A stretch of DNA of 27,909 bases. Source: CAZOOA01 sp964581355. Lineage in GTDB: Bacteria; Bacillota; Dethiobacteria; DTU022; UBA8154. The notes beneath the pieces were generated by a model. It searched no databases, had not been told where the DNA came from, and was given only the letters and a program-made list of their open reading frames with translations. Position numbers and translations under genes: made by a program. Positions 8,714-16,027 of the stretch are shown piece by piece (the first letter of the stretch is position 1; every line of letters starts with the position of its first letter). The stretch covers positions 1-27,909 of the forward strand of contig CAZOOA010000034.1 in assembly GCA_964581355.1 (NCBI GenBank), in the 5' to 3' direction.

Positions 8714-9142
8714 GTGAAGCAGAGTGAAACAACTGTCAGGGTTCGATATAAAGATACGGACCAGATGGGAGTAGTTTATTATGCCAATTACTTCATCTGG
8801 TTTGAAGTCGGCCGGACGGAATTTTTAAGAGATCTTGGTATGAGTTACAAAGACCTGGAACAAAATGAACTCCTTTTGCCGGTTATTGAAGCGTACTGTA
8901 AGTATAAACTCCCGGCTCGTTATGATGATCCGTTAAGAGTGATTACACGGCTGCATTTCATCCAGGAAGTTCGGTTGGGCTTCCAATATGAAATCATTCA
9001 TGCTGAAACGGGTGAATTTTTGGTCCAGGGAGAAACCACCCATGCTTTTGTCAACAAGAACGGAAAGCCTGTGGTTTTACGCAAGCAAAATCCTTTTCTT
9101 TGGAGAATACTTAAGGACCAGGTGCAGGAAAAAGAAGTGTAA
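8714..9142 (+). CDS. YbgC/4HBT-family acyl-CoA thioesterase
   Basis: A 142-residue hotdog-fold protein. The N-terminal signature YKDTDQMGVVYYANYF (12-27) contains the family's catalytic aspartate (D16 by alignment with E. coli YbgC D18), followed by EVGRTEFLRDLG. Such enzymes hydrolyse acyl-CoA or acyl-ACP thioesters; the physiological acyl group is not predictable from sequence. The GTG start at 8714 follows a long purine tract (AGGAGGGGAGAG) and lies 17 bases after the pyk stop, so it is probably the last gene of the dnaE-pfkA-pyk transcript or part of a longer one. Confidence 0.88.
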   Translation: MKQSETTVRVRYKDTDQMGVVYYANYFIWFEVGRTEFLRDLGMSYKDLEQNELLLPVIEAYCKYKLPARYDDPLRVITRLHFIQEVRLGFQYEIIHAETGEFLVQGETTHAFVNKNGKPVVLRKQNPFLWRILKDQVQEKEV

Positions 9143-9182
9143 TATATGTATTGAAGTTTCCACTTCCCGGTCTTGGCCCCGG

Positions 9183-9257
9183 CTGCTGCCTGTGCATCTG
9201 CCAGGATCCCTGCCGCAGAAAAGGCAGGAGGTTGGCAGCAGGTTTATTGATCTGCTG
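9183..9257 (+). promoter_or_regulatory. Possible structured leader with competing hairpins before the HDAC-family gene
   Basis: The 148-base gap 9143-9290 contains an unusually GC-rich block. CTGCTGCC (9183-9190) is perfectly complementary to GGCAGCAG (9234-9241), enclosing a second stem CCTGCC/GGCAGG (9209-9214 and 9223-9228). The segment CAGCAG (9236-9241) can instead pair with CTGCTG (9252-9257), which is followed by a T-rich tract and then the AAGGAGGT ribosome site. The two pairings exclude each other, as in an attenuator. No known riboswitch was recognised, and chance pairing in GC-rich DNA is possible. Confidence 0.3.
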
Positions 9258-9290
9258 GCTTGATTATTTTCGATTTAAGGAGGTAAAAAA

Positions 9291-10343
9291 ATGGAAGACA
9301 TTCGTACTGGAGTTGTGTATCATGATGATTTTCTGCTGCACTATAACGATTATCATCCCGAGTGCAAGGAGAGGCTGGAAGCGGCTATGGACAAACTGGA
9401 AAAAGAAGGGGCTCTTAACAAGCTGAAGCTTTTAACCCCCCAGGAAAAAGCGCCTGTGGAGACAATTGCCCTGGTCCATGACGAGGATTATATTAGAAGT
9501 GTGGAAACTGCCTGCCAGAAAAACTTAAAGCAACTGGACATGGATACTTACATTACGCAGGATACCTATGAAGTGGCCCGTCTGGCAGTGCAGGGGGGAC
9601 TGGATGCCGTAGACAAGGTGATGGACGGGGAGTTGAACCGGGTTTTTGCCCTTGTCAGGCCTCCTGGACATCATGCTGAACCTGACCGGGCCATGGGTTT
9701 TTGTATTTTCAACAATATCGCTGTGGTCGCCAGGGTTTTGCAAAAAAAGTATGGACTCAAGCGCATTATGATTATCGATTGGGATGTCCACCATGGAAAC
9801 AGCACTCAACATGTATTTGAAAATGATGCTGAAGTCCTGTTCTTTTCAGTACACCAAAGCCCGGCTTATCCCGGGACCGGCGGTTTAAGAGAGATAGGTC
9901 GCGGTTCTGGCGAAGGCTATACCATTAATGCTCCCATGCCGGCAGGATGCGGTGATGAGGATTATTTAAAGCTGTTCGAGCAGGTAGTCCTCCCCGTGAT
10001 GGATGATTTTAAGCCGGAAATGCTATTAATTTCTGCCGGGCAGGACGCTTACATGGGAGACCCCCTGGCTTCCATGAACCTGACCAAACAATTTTATGGT
10101 AAAATGGCCCAACTTTTAAAAGAAGGTGCTGAGAAGCATTGTGACGGCAAAATGCTTTTGTTCCTGGAGGGCGGATATAATGTAAATGCGCAGGCATCGA
10201 TCATTTACAACGTGATTAATGTGATTTCTGGCTGGAACTTACCCCTGGAAGAAGATTCCAGGCCATCACAGGGAGGGCGTGGATCGAAAGCTATCCAGGC
10301 AGTTATTGATCTTCACAAACAATACTGGCCAGGTTTAAAATAA
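9291..10343 (+). CDS. Histone deacetylase superfamily zinc amidohydrolase
   Basis: A 350-residue protein of the class I/II HDAC, AcuC and acetylpolyamine amidohydrolase fold. The active site is intact: RPPGHH (H127, H128), DWDVHHGN with metal ligands D165 and H167, a third metal ligand D252 in SAGQDAYMGDPL, and EGGYN carrying the catalytic tyrosine. Bacterial members deacetylate acetyl-lysine on proteins (AcuC on acetyl-CoA synthetase) or acetylated polyamines; this sequence does not decide between them. No acuA/acuB or acs gene lies nearby. The usual SAGFDAH is SAGQDAY here, a change next to the metal ligand. The start ATG at 9291 follows AAGGAGGT. The DUF1015 gene follows after 43 bases. 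Confidence 0.9.
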   Translation: MEDIRTGVVYHDDFLLHYNDYHPECKERLEAAMDKLEKEGALNKLKLLTPQEKAPVETIALVHDEDYIRSVETACQKNLKQLDMDTYITQDTYEVARLAVQGGLDAVDKVMDGELNRVFALVRPPGHHAEPDRAMGFCIFNNIAVVARVLQKKYGLKRIMIIDWDVHHGNSTQHVFENDAEVLFFSVHQSPAYPGTGGLREIGRGSGEGYTINAPMPAGCGDEDYLKLFEQVVLPVMDDFKPEMLLISAGQDAYMGDPLASMNLTKQFYGKMAQLLKEGAEKHCDGKMLLFLEGGYNVNAQASIIYNVINVISGWNLPLEEDSRPSQGGRGSKAIQAVIDLHKQYWPGLK

Positions 10344-10386
10344 CAGCAATTTAACCAGTTGCAGTTTAGAGATGGAGGTACACGAT

Positions 10387-11691
10387 ATGGTGCAGATACG
10401 TCCGATAAAAGGCATCCGTTATAGAAATGACGGAAGCTTGGATTATTCCAGGCTTATTACTCCCCCCTATGATGTTATTGAGCAGGAGATGCAGGAAACG
10501 TTTTACCAGCTCAGCCCTTATAATATCATCCGCCTGGAGTATGGAAAAACATTTCCAGGAGATGGGCCGGAAAACAACAAGTATACCCGGGCTGCAGAGA
10601 TTCTTTCTTCCTGGATGAAGGATAAAGTTCTGGTTCAGGAAGATGAACCGGCCTTTTATCTTTATGAACAGCACTTTGAATTGGATGAAAAACAGTATGT
10701 CCGGGAAGGTATTTTTTGTGGGGTTAAATTAACTTCCTTTGAAGAAAGGGAAATCATTCCTCACGAAGAAACTATGAGCAAACCCAAGGCGGACCGGCTG
10801 GAACTGCTCCGGCACTGTGAAACCAATTTCAGTCCAATCTTTGGCCTTTACCAGGACGAAAACTTTTTCCTGGAGAGGCGTTTTTACAAAATCAAACAGG
10901 ATACGCCTCCATCAATTGATTTTGCCGACACAGAAGGCCAGAGACACAGGATCTGGATCTTAACAGAAAAGCAGGATATTATAGATTTGCAGACTTTTTT
11001 TCAGGACAAGTCACTTTTTATTGCTGATGGGCACCATCGTTATGAAACAGCGTTCCACTTTTACCAGGAAAAAAAGGCTCAAATGGGGGGGGGAGCTCCA
11101 GGTTACGATCACGTTCTCATGTCCATGGTAAATATTTACAATCCCGGGCTGTTAGTTTACCCGACACACCGACTGTTGACCCGGAGCAACTTGGAAACTG
11201 ATGAAGTAATCAATGGTCTTTCCAGTCAGTTTCAAGTGGAAGAACATCCTGAACCAGCCAGCAAGGATCAACTTGCAGATTGGCTTCGTAATCACCAAGT
11301 CAGTGCAGTTGACGAAAACCTGGTTTTTGGGCTTTACACCCCCAAGAAAAAACTTTTTAAATTAATATTTAACGATAGTAATTCGCAGTTTGATAAGCCA
11401 TACCCCTGGTTAGATACAGTAGTTTTACAGGAGACAATATTTTCCCGAATTTTTGGATTGGGAGACAAAGAGAGAAAAGAAGAGCCCGTGCTGGAGTATA
11501 TAAAGGATGAATGGGAGGCAAAGGAAAAAGTTGACCGTGGTGAAGCAAAATATCTCTTTTTTGTCAATAAACCTCCCGTGGAAGAAATTATCAACTATGC
11601 AGAAAAAGGGGTCAGGATGCCTCAAAAATCAACATACTTTTATCCCAAGTTTGTAACAGGTTTGATTATGCTTAAGCTGGGTGATCATTAA
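10387..11691 (+). CDS. DUF1015 family protein, function unknown
   Basis: A 434-residue soluble protein of the DUF1015 (COG4198) family. The diagnostic stretches are an N-terminal IRPIKGIRY, TPPYDVI (~residues 27-33) and the conserved FIADGHHRYETA motif near the middle, whose histidines, arginine and acidic residues suggest an enzyme active site. I know of no assigned reaction for the family. The start is ATG 10387, eight bases after GGAGG; another ATG at 10372 precedes the ribosome site and is rejected. It probably shares a transcript with the HDAC-family gene. Its stop overlaps by four bases the stop of the convergent exonuclease gene (11688-11691). Confidence 0.85.
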   Translation: MVQIRPIKGIRYRNDGSLDYSRLITPPYDVIEQEMQETFYQLSPYNIIRLEYGKTFPGDGPENNKYTRAAEILSSWMKDKVLVQEDEPAFYLYEQHFELDEKQYVREGIFCGVKLTSFEEREIIPHEETMSKPKADRLELLRHCETNFSPIFGLYQDENFFLERRFYKIKQDTPPSIDFADTEGQRHRIWILTEKQDIIDLQTFFQDKSLFIADGHHRYETAFHFYQEKKAQMGGGAPGYDHVLMSMVNIYNPGLLVYPTHRLLTRSNLETDEVINGLSSQFQVEEHPEPASKDQLADWLRNHQVSAVDENLVFGLYTPKKKLFKLIFNDSNSQFDKPYPWLDTVVLQETIFSRIFGLGDKERKEEPVLEYIKDEWEAKEKVDRGEAKYLFFVNKPPVEEIINYAEKGVRMPQKSTYFYPKFVTGLIMLKLGDH

Positions 11692-12503
11692 ACTTTTTTG
11701 TATGCTTCTCTTTGAGAAGAAAAGAAATGACAGAGATGGTTTAATGTTAAAACCTCTCTCTGCTCCAATAATTGTAAAAGCATGGCAAATATATTTGCTG
11801 TCATGATCGAATCCCCCAAGGCGGTATGCCTTTCATGTTCTTCGATCTCAAAGCGCTTTACCAGGCCTTCCAGCGAGTATTCAAACATATCGGGGAGAAG
11901 GCACCTAGACAGTGTATAGGTGTCAATAACCGGGTTAAGAACCCTGCAGGGCGCGCAGAAAGAGAGGGCGACATTTAAAAAAGCCAGATCAAACGCCGCA
12001 TTATGGGCTACCAGGATTCGACCTTCCACAAATGAAAAAAAATCAAGCAGAACACTAATAATATTGGGCTGGTCGGTAACCATTGAGCCTGTTATCCCGG
12101 TGATATGGCTGGCTGTTGTTGGAATAGGGCGTTCGGGGTTTACCAGGCGGTTAAACGTTTTGTCCTGGTGGACGACGCCTTTTTCGATAATAATGCCAGC
12201 AATGGAGATGATCCGGTCTCCTTTGAACGGCTGCAGCCCCGTTGTTTCTGTATCAAAAACAACGTATGAAGCATCATGAAGGTTTTGCTCCCAGTCAACA
12301 TGATTACCGTTGGTCCGGACTTTTTGGACCAATTTTTTTTTGGTATCCTCGTCTGCTTCTGAATGGGCAATTTTCCGATTAAACATATTGAGCCCGAAAT
12401 ATCTCTCCACGAAATCTACCAGGCGTCGGTGAAAAGGGTAATGAAAACGAGCTTTGCGGTTTAATGTATAACAATCAGGTTCAAAATAATAACTTACTTC
12501 CAT
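11688..12503 (-). CDS. DnaQ-like DEDDh 3'-5' exonuclease
   Basis: A 271-residue protein whose residues ~78-245 form a DnaQ/RNase T-type exonuclease. The catalytic set is complete: FDTETTGL (D84, E86), AHNAAFDLAFL (D172) and HTALGDS (H226, D231). An N-terminal ~75-residue extension, with many aromatic and basic residues, is not part of the nuclease fold and I do not recognise it. It follows the DUF294 nucleotidyltransferase gene by 17 bases, with its ribosome site (GGGAGAA) overlapping that gene's stop. This pairing recurs in bacteria, so the enzyme probably works with its neighbour in nucleotide or RNA/DNA end metabolism rather than as the polymerase proofreading subunit. Confidence 0.88.
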   Translation of the reverse strand: MEVSYYFEPDCYTLNRKARFHYPFHRRLVDFVERYFGLNMFNRKIAHSEADEDTKKKLVQKVRTNGNHVDWEQNLHDASYVVFDTETTGLQPFKGDRIISIAGIIIEKGVVHQDKTFNRLVNPERPIPTTASHITGITGSMVTDQPNIISVLLDFFSFVEGRILVAHNAAFDLAFLNVALSFCAPCRVLNPVIDTYTLSRCLLPDMFEYSLEGLVKRFEIEEHERHTALGDSIMTANIFAMLLQLLEQREVLTLNHLCHFFSSQREAYKKV

Positions 12504-12520
12504 TTTTAAGTGATTCTCCC

Positions 12521-14464
12521 TTAACCCTGGTAAACACGGAAATACTTGGCTGCCAGGTTTTGTAAGCGGTTTACAACAATAAAGGATTCTCGAAGTAATG
12601 ATTGTTCTTTTTTACTTAATGTATAAGGGTTGATATAGTTGTCGGGTTGTTCCCCACGGCTCATTTTTTCTACAGCTTCTCGAATTCTAAACATCATCAA
12701 GGTTTCGTAAGCAACTTCAATAAATTCGATTTCGTCTTTTTTCAAAATTGATTTCCTTTTCAATTCCTCCAACCGTTTAAAAGTTGAAGTTTCCGTAATC
12801 CCTTCCCGTAAGCAAAAAAGTCGGACACAGTCGACAATATGAACGCAGGCGGCACCTTTTAGGTTGACCTGGTTACGGTGTTCACCGGTTTTTTCTGTGA
12901 CAATCTGCCGGAAGACATTTAATGGTGCTTTGTGACGCAGATCATCTTCTGCCAGGAAAAGAAGCACAGTATTGGCATTCTGGTATGACTCTTTGACAAA
13001 ATTCCTTAACTTGTGAGTAAGCTCTTCCGCACCATAAATATGACGGAAGTCAAGGAATATAGTCATTTTGCGTATATTTTCGGGGTTTAATTCATCAAGC
13101 CAATTTTTATTCAACTGGTACCACTGGGATAGAGAATTACACCAATCCGAATTATTGGCCATAATATATCCTTCGCACCTTTCAAACCCGGATTCTTCTA
13201 AGCCGCTAACAATTTTTTCGCCCAAAGCCAGGAAGTATTCTTCTGCCTCCAGGTTTTCCTTTTCGGTGGGCAAATCTTCAAAGATAATCCCGTTATCCTG
13301 GTCGGTCCTGGAGTACTGCTCCATTCTTCCACTACTACCCATGTTGATGAAACTATACCTGGCAGGAGGGGGACCATGCTCGGCGGTCATTTCCTGCTCA
13401 GCCAGGTAGATGATTTTTCGGGTAAGACGGTCATAGAATTCTGTTATCAGGGGGCATATTTCAGAAGCATAAGCTCTTTCAGCAACCAAAGCCTGTAAAA
13501 CGCGATCAATATCTTCAACGGTTTTTTTCAAATCTTTGACAGTCTGTCTTGTTTCAATGGAGTTGACGATACTTAAGGCACCTGACTGCCTGCTACGCAT
13601 CAGATCACGCATGGTTACCACGCCGACAAGAGTGCCATTCTCAGTCACCACCACATGCTTTATGCTATGCTTGGCCATAAGCAATAGGGCACGGTATGAA
13701 TACTCGTCGGGCGCAATGGAAACAAGATTCTCGCTCATAATATGATGAGCTTCTAATTTCTCTATGGTGTTGCTGTCGCGGGTCAGCACTTTTTTAACCA
13801 GGTCTTTTTCAGTGATAATTCCCAAAGGATTGCCGTTAGGGGCCATGACGACAATTGAGGAAACATCACTTTCGGACATTATTTCTGCCACTTTTTCAAT
13901 ACTATCCATGTAGCCGCATGTTATCGGGGGGGAATTCATGATATCAGAGACCTTTTTACGTAGAGGCAGACCCCTGATTAAGGCGCCTTCCCGGGCTTCT
14001 TCCATGAAATTCTGGTAAAGACTTCGTAAGCGTCGGCACATTTCATAAGTAAAAAACGAAGAAAATTCAGCGTTTTCGCTCATAATAGACTCTAAGTTTT
14101 CATGAGAAACCACAAGACAGGTTAAGTCTTCATGAGCAATAACAGAAACCGGATATTCTTCTTCCGTTAAAAGTGCTGTCACCCCAAAGAAATCATAGGG
14201 GTTTCTATACCCGGCAATAGTCTCCCCGGTAGTTTCGTTAGCTATAAAAACTTTTGTCCGGCCGGAAACAATAATAAACAGTTTTCTTTTTGAAGGTTCT
14301 CCCTGCCGAAAAATGTAAGCTTCCTTGGGATAGCTTTCGAACTTGGCTTTTTCAGCCAAAAATTCCAAGTTCTCCTGGTTAAGGATATTAAAGGGGACAA
14401 CTTGTTTCAAAATCTCCATCTTCTGCTTTACATTACCCCGAGTTTTTTCATTAAGCGTAGACAT
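12521..14464 (-). CDS. CNB-CBS-DUF294 putative nucleotidyltransferase
   Basis: A 647-residue signalling-type protein with four parts: a cyclic-nucleotide-binding-like beta domain (~20-145), a pair of CBS domains (~173-292), a DUF294 nucleotidyltransferase domain (~325-465) and a DUF294 C-terminal helical domain (~490-645). The transferase site is visible as NMGSSGRMEQYSRTDQD (374-390), giving the G-S and D-x-D signatures (D388, D390) of GlnD/MNT-type nucleotidyltransferases. The cyclic-nucleotide domain lacks the conserved GE...R phosphate-binding cassette (DFFGVTALLTEEEYPVSV instead), so canonical cAMP binding is unlikely; the CBS pair may sense adenine nucleotides. The target of nucleotidyl transfer is unknown. 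The ATG start at 14464 follows AGGAG, with a promoter just upstream. Confidence 0.88.
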   Translation of the reverse strand: MSTLNEKTRGNVKQKMEILKQVVPFNILNQENLEFLAEKAKFESYPKEAYIFRQGEPSKRKLFIIVSGRTKVFIANETTGETIAGYRNPYDFFGVTALLTEEEYPVSVIAHEDLTCLVVSHENLESIMSENAEFSSFFTYEMCRRLRSLYQNFMEEAREGALIRGLPLRKKVSDIMNSPPITCGYMDSIEKVAEIMSESDVSSIVVMAPNGNPLGIITEKDLVKKVLTRDSNTIEKLEAHHIMSENLVSIAPDEYSYRALLLMAKHSIKHVVVTENGTLVGVVTMRDLMRSRQSGALSIVNSIETRQTVKDLKKTVEDIDRVLQALVAERAYASEICPLITEFYDRLTRKIIYLAEQEMTAEHGPPPARYSFINMGSSGRMEQYSRTDQDNGIIFEDLPTEKENLEAEEYFLALGEKIVSGLEESGFERCEGYIMANNSDWCNSLSQWYQLNKNWLDELNPENIRKMTIFLDFRHIYGAEELTHKLRNFVKESYQNANTVLLFLAEDDLRHKAPLNVFRQIVTEKTGEHRNQVNLKGAACVHIVDCVRLFCLREGITETSTFKRLEELKRKSILKKDEIEFIEVAYETLMMFRIREAVEKMSRGEQPDNYINPYTLSKKEQSLLRESFIVVNRLQNLAAKYFRVYQG

Positions 14465-14511
14465 GGAAGAGGTCTCCTAACTGTTTTAAAAGTCAAAATC
14501 TTTACATAAAT

Positions 14512-14540
14512 ATTGTACTAAAAAGAAGCTGGAAAGGCAA
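14512..14540 (-). promoter_or_regulatory. Sigma-A-type promoter for the DUF294-exonuclease genes
   Basis: On the minus strand TTGCCT (14535-14540) and TACAAT (14512-14517) are 17 bases apart, matching four and five of six consensus bases. They lie about 50 bases upstream of the DUF294 start, after the DUF1622 stop at 14567. DUF294 and the exonuclease can therefore be transcribed without DUF1622. Confidence 0.5.
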
Positions 14541-14566
14541 GAAACAAATCCATGAAATTCCACCGG

Positions 14567-14890
14567 TCATACCTTTTCCTGTTTAATTTCCCAATGGATA
14601 AGTAAAGCCATAATGGCTCTTAATACAACGATAGCAGCTAAAACCATAATTTCTTCCATTTCCCTGCTGATCACCGTTCGCAATATTTCTGCTCCTAAAA
14701 ACAACTCCAATCCAAAGGAAAGGTACTTGGCCAGGGTTAAGCGGATATATTTACCGTCTTTGCTTGTACGGGCAAAATACCAGAAAACAAAGGTTGCTGA
14801 ATAAATAATTACCGCAGCACCATAAATTTCCAATAATAAGATAAAAACATACAGAACCTGCACAAGGTACTCTTCGATGATATAAATCAT
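14567..14890 (-). CDS. DUF1622 family membrane protein
   Basis: A 107-residue protein with three predicted membrane helices (~10-37, ~55-75 and ~78-97). It has the DUF1622-like stretch LAKYLSFGLELFLGAEIL, then IMVLAAIVVLRAIMALLI and an ending of charged residues. Function is unknown in the family. The ATG at 14890 is preceded by AGAGGG ten bases upstream. It is in line with the DUF294 and exonuclease genes, but a separate promoter lies between, so functional linkage is only suggested by position. Confidence 0.75.
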   Translation of the reverse strand: MIYIIEEYLVQVLYVFILLLEIYGAAVIIYSATFVFWYFARTSKDGKYIRLTLAKYLSFGLELFLGAEILRTVISREMEEIMVLAAIVVLRAIMALLIHWEIKQEKV

Positions 14891-15029
14891 ATTTATAGAA
14901 CCCTCTTATAAATGGACTAAAATGAAAAAGGTTTCTTTTATTTTTTTCAAATAAAGAAGGATTAAACCCCTGTCAGGGACAATTTAAATAAAAGAAAGTA
15001 ATTTCTCAGAACTATTTTCAAATGAAGCA

Positions 15030-15106
15030 GGGCGACGGCTCTAGCTCTTCCGGAGCGAAGCGTAGGACCGTTAAAAAAAGCGCAGAACCGTCCACCCTTT
15101 ACGGTT
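15030..15106 (+). repeat. Possible decayed REP-like palindromic element
   Basis: The block contains two direct copies of an AG(G/A)ACCGT unit (15064-15071 and 15084-15091). AACCGT (15086-15091) forms a perfect inverted repeat with ACGGTT (15101-15106) across nine bases, and a further GACGGCT lies near 15034. GCTC/GAGC can form a small hairpin around 15053. Clostridial genomes often carry dispersed elements built on GAACCGTCC/GGACGGTTC, associated with REP-type transposases. The resemblance is from memory, and no second copy exists in this window. Confidence 0.3.
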
Positions 15107-15171
15107 TATGATTTAAAAAACGGACTGGGAATCACAAAATAATTAAGCTGTTCAGCCATGGTTGGTGAAGG

Positions 15172-15192
15172 TTGACAAGTCCTATTTGTCAA
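15172..15192 (+). repeat. Perfect inverted repeat upstream of the methyltransferase start
   Basis: TTGACAA (15172-15178) and TTGTCAA (15186-15192) form a 7-base perfect inverted repeat with a 7-base spacer. It ends just before the ribosome site (AAAGGGG) of the methyltransferase. It could be an operator, for example for autoregulation, or an RNA hairpin that affects translation. TTGACA alone would be a perfect -35 box, but no -10 box lies 16-18 bases downstream. Confidence 0.35.
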
Positions 15193-15207
15193 GAAAGGGG
15201 CAGTCGT

Positions 15208-16008
15208 TTGTTGAAAAAAAACAACCCAACAAATCAATTGGATGGCAAGACTTGGACGCGCTATAGTATTAGTGTTTGGAATGATATTCATAAATCCTCC
15301 ATGGAAAAAAAAATGAAACACCCTGCGCTTTTCCCCTTGCATCTGGTCCACAGGCTGATTAAAATATTTTCACATCCCGGTGACCTGGTGCTGGATCCTT
15401 TCATGGGCAGCGGGAGCACCTTACTGGAAGCGGGCATGATGGGTCGGCGGGGAATTGGGTTGGATATCTCCAGGGATTACATTGATTTATTTCACCATCG
15501 GTTTCAAAATGAAGGAGACAAGAATTTGCTGGTTTCTGCCATCCATGATGATGCGCGTAACCTTTTACACTACGTATCGCCGCTGGAGGTGGATTTTTGC
15601 TTAACTTCTCCGCCTTATTGGAACATCTTGGGTGAAACAAGGAGTGCAGACAAAAAAGAGCTGCGCAACTACAGTAATGCAGCTTCAAGTTTGGGCTATA
15701 ATTTGGGCTATATAGAAGATTATCAACAATTCCTGGACGAGCTTTCCTGCATATTTACAGAAGTGTACAATGCCCTTGGCAAAGGGAAGTACTGCATAGT
15801 TGTTGTAATGGATCTCCGCAAGAAAAACCAGTTTTTTCCCCTGCACATGGATCTGGCTTACAAAATGCAATTGATCGGTTATACCCTTGATGATATTATA
15901 ATCTGGGACCGACGCCACGAGTACAACAATTTGCGTCCTCTTGGTTTCCCTTATGTTTTTCGGGTTAACAAGGTTCACGAGTACATCTTAATATTTCAAA
16001 AAAGATAA
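15208..16008 (+). CDS. Solitary N4/N6 DNA methyltransferase with permuted motifs
   Basis: A 266-residue S-adenosylmethionine-dependent DNA amino-methyltransferase. The cofactor motif DPFMGSGSTLLEAG (63-76) comes first, preceded by a motif X-like HPALFPLHLVHRL (38-50). The catalytic TSPPY (133-137) follows, and the protein ends with HEYILIFQK. In the common beta class TSPPY and HEYILVF come before DPFxGSG, so this is a circular permutation of that layout. TSPPY suggests cytosine-N4 or adenine-N6 methylation; the sequence does not decide. No restriction endonuclease or specificity subunit is adjacent, so it looks like an orphan. Start: TTG 15208 (or the next codon, TTG 15211), seven bases after AAAGGGG; an upstream TTG at 15172 has no spacing to its purine tract. 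Confidence 0.85.
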   Translation: MLKKNNPTNQLDGKTWTRYSISVWNDIHKSSMEKKMKHPALFPLHLVHRLIKIFSHPGDLVLDPFMGSGSTLLEAGMMGRRGIGLDISRDYIDLFHHRFQNEGDKNLLVSAIHDDARNLLHYVSPLEVDFCLTSPPYWNILGETRSADKKELRNYSNAASSLGYNLGYIEDYQQFLDELSCIFTEVYNALGKGKYCIVVVMDLRKKNQFFPLHMDLAYKMQLIGYTLDDIIIWDRRHEYNNLRPLGFPYVFRVNKVHEYILIFQKR

Positions 16009-16027
16009 CTGGTTACGGGGGAAGAAA

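Larger units (their letters stand above)
14891..15207 (+). other. Gene-free stretch with repeats, no coding signal
   Basis: These 317 bases separate the DUF1622 gene from the divergent methyltransferase gene. No frame with a ribosome site longer than about ten codons was seen. The left half is A/T-rich and must hold the DUF1622 promoter, though no clear boxes were found; it includes the short palindrome CCCTGTCAGGG. The right half holds a GC-richer block with repeated ACCGT units and a perfect inverted repeat, described separately. Confidence 0.6.

Noticed and set aside
9151..9426. A cysteine-rich 91-codon frame before the HDAC-family gene
   Set aside because: It runs out of frame into the start of the HDAC-family gene and has no ribosome site; the GC-rich block explains its composition.
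14977..14987. Palindrome near 14967-14977, CCCTGTCAGGG, as a regulatory site
   Set aside because: It is only five bases per arm, has no clear link to a promoter, and short palindromes are expected by chance.
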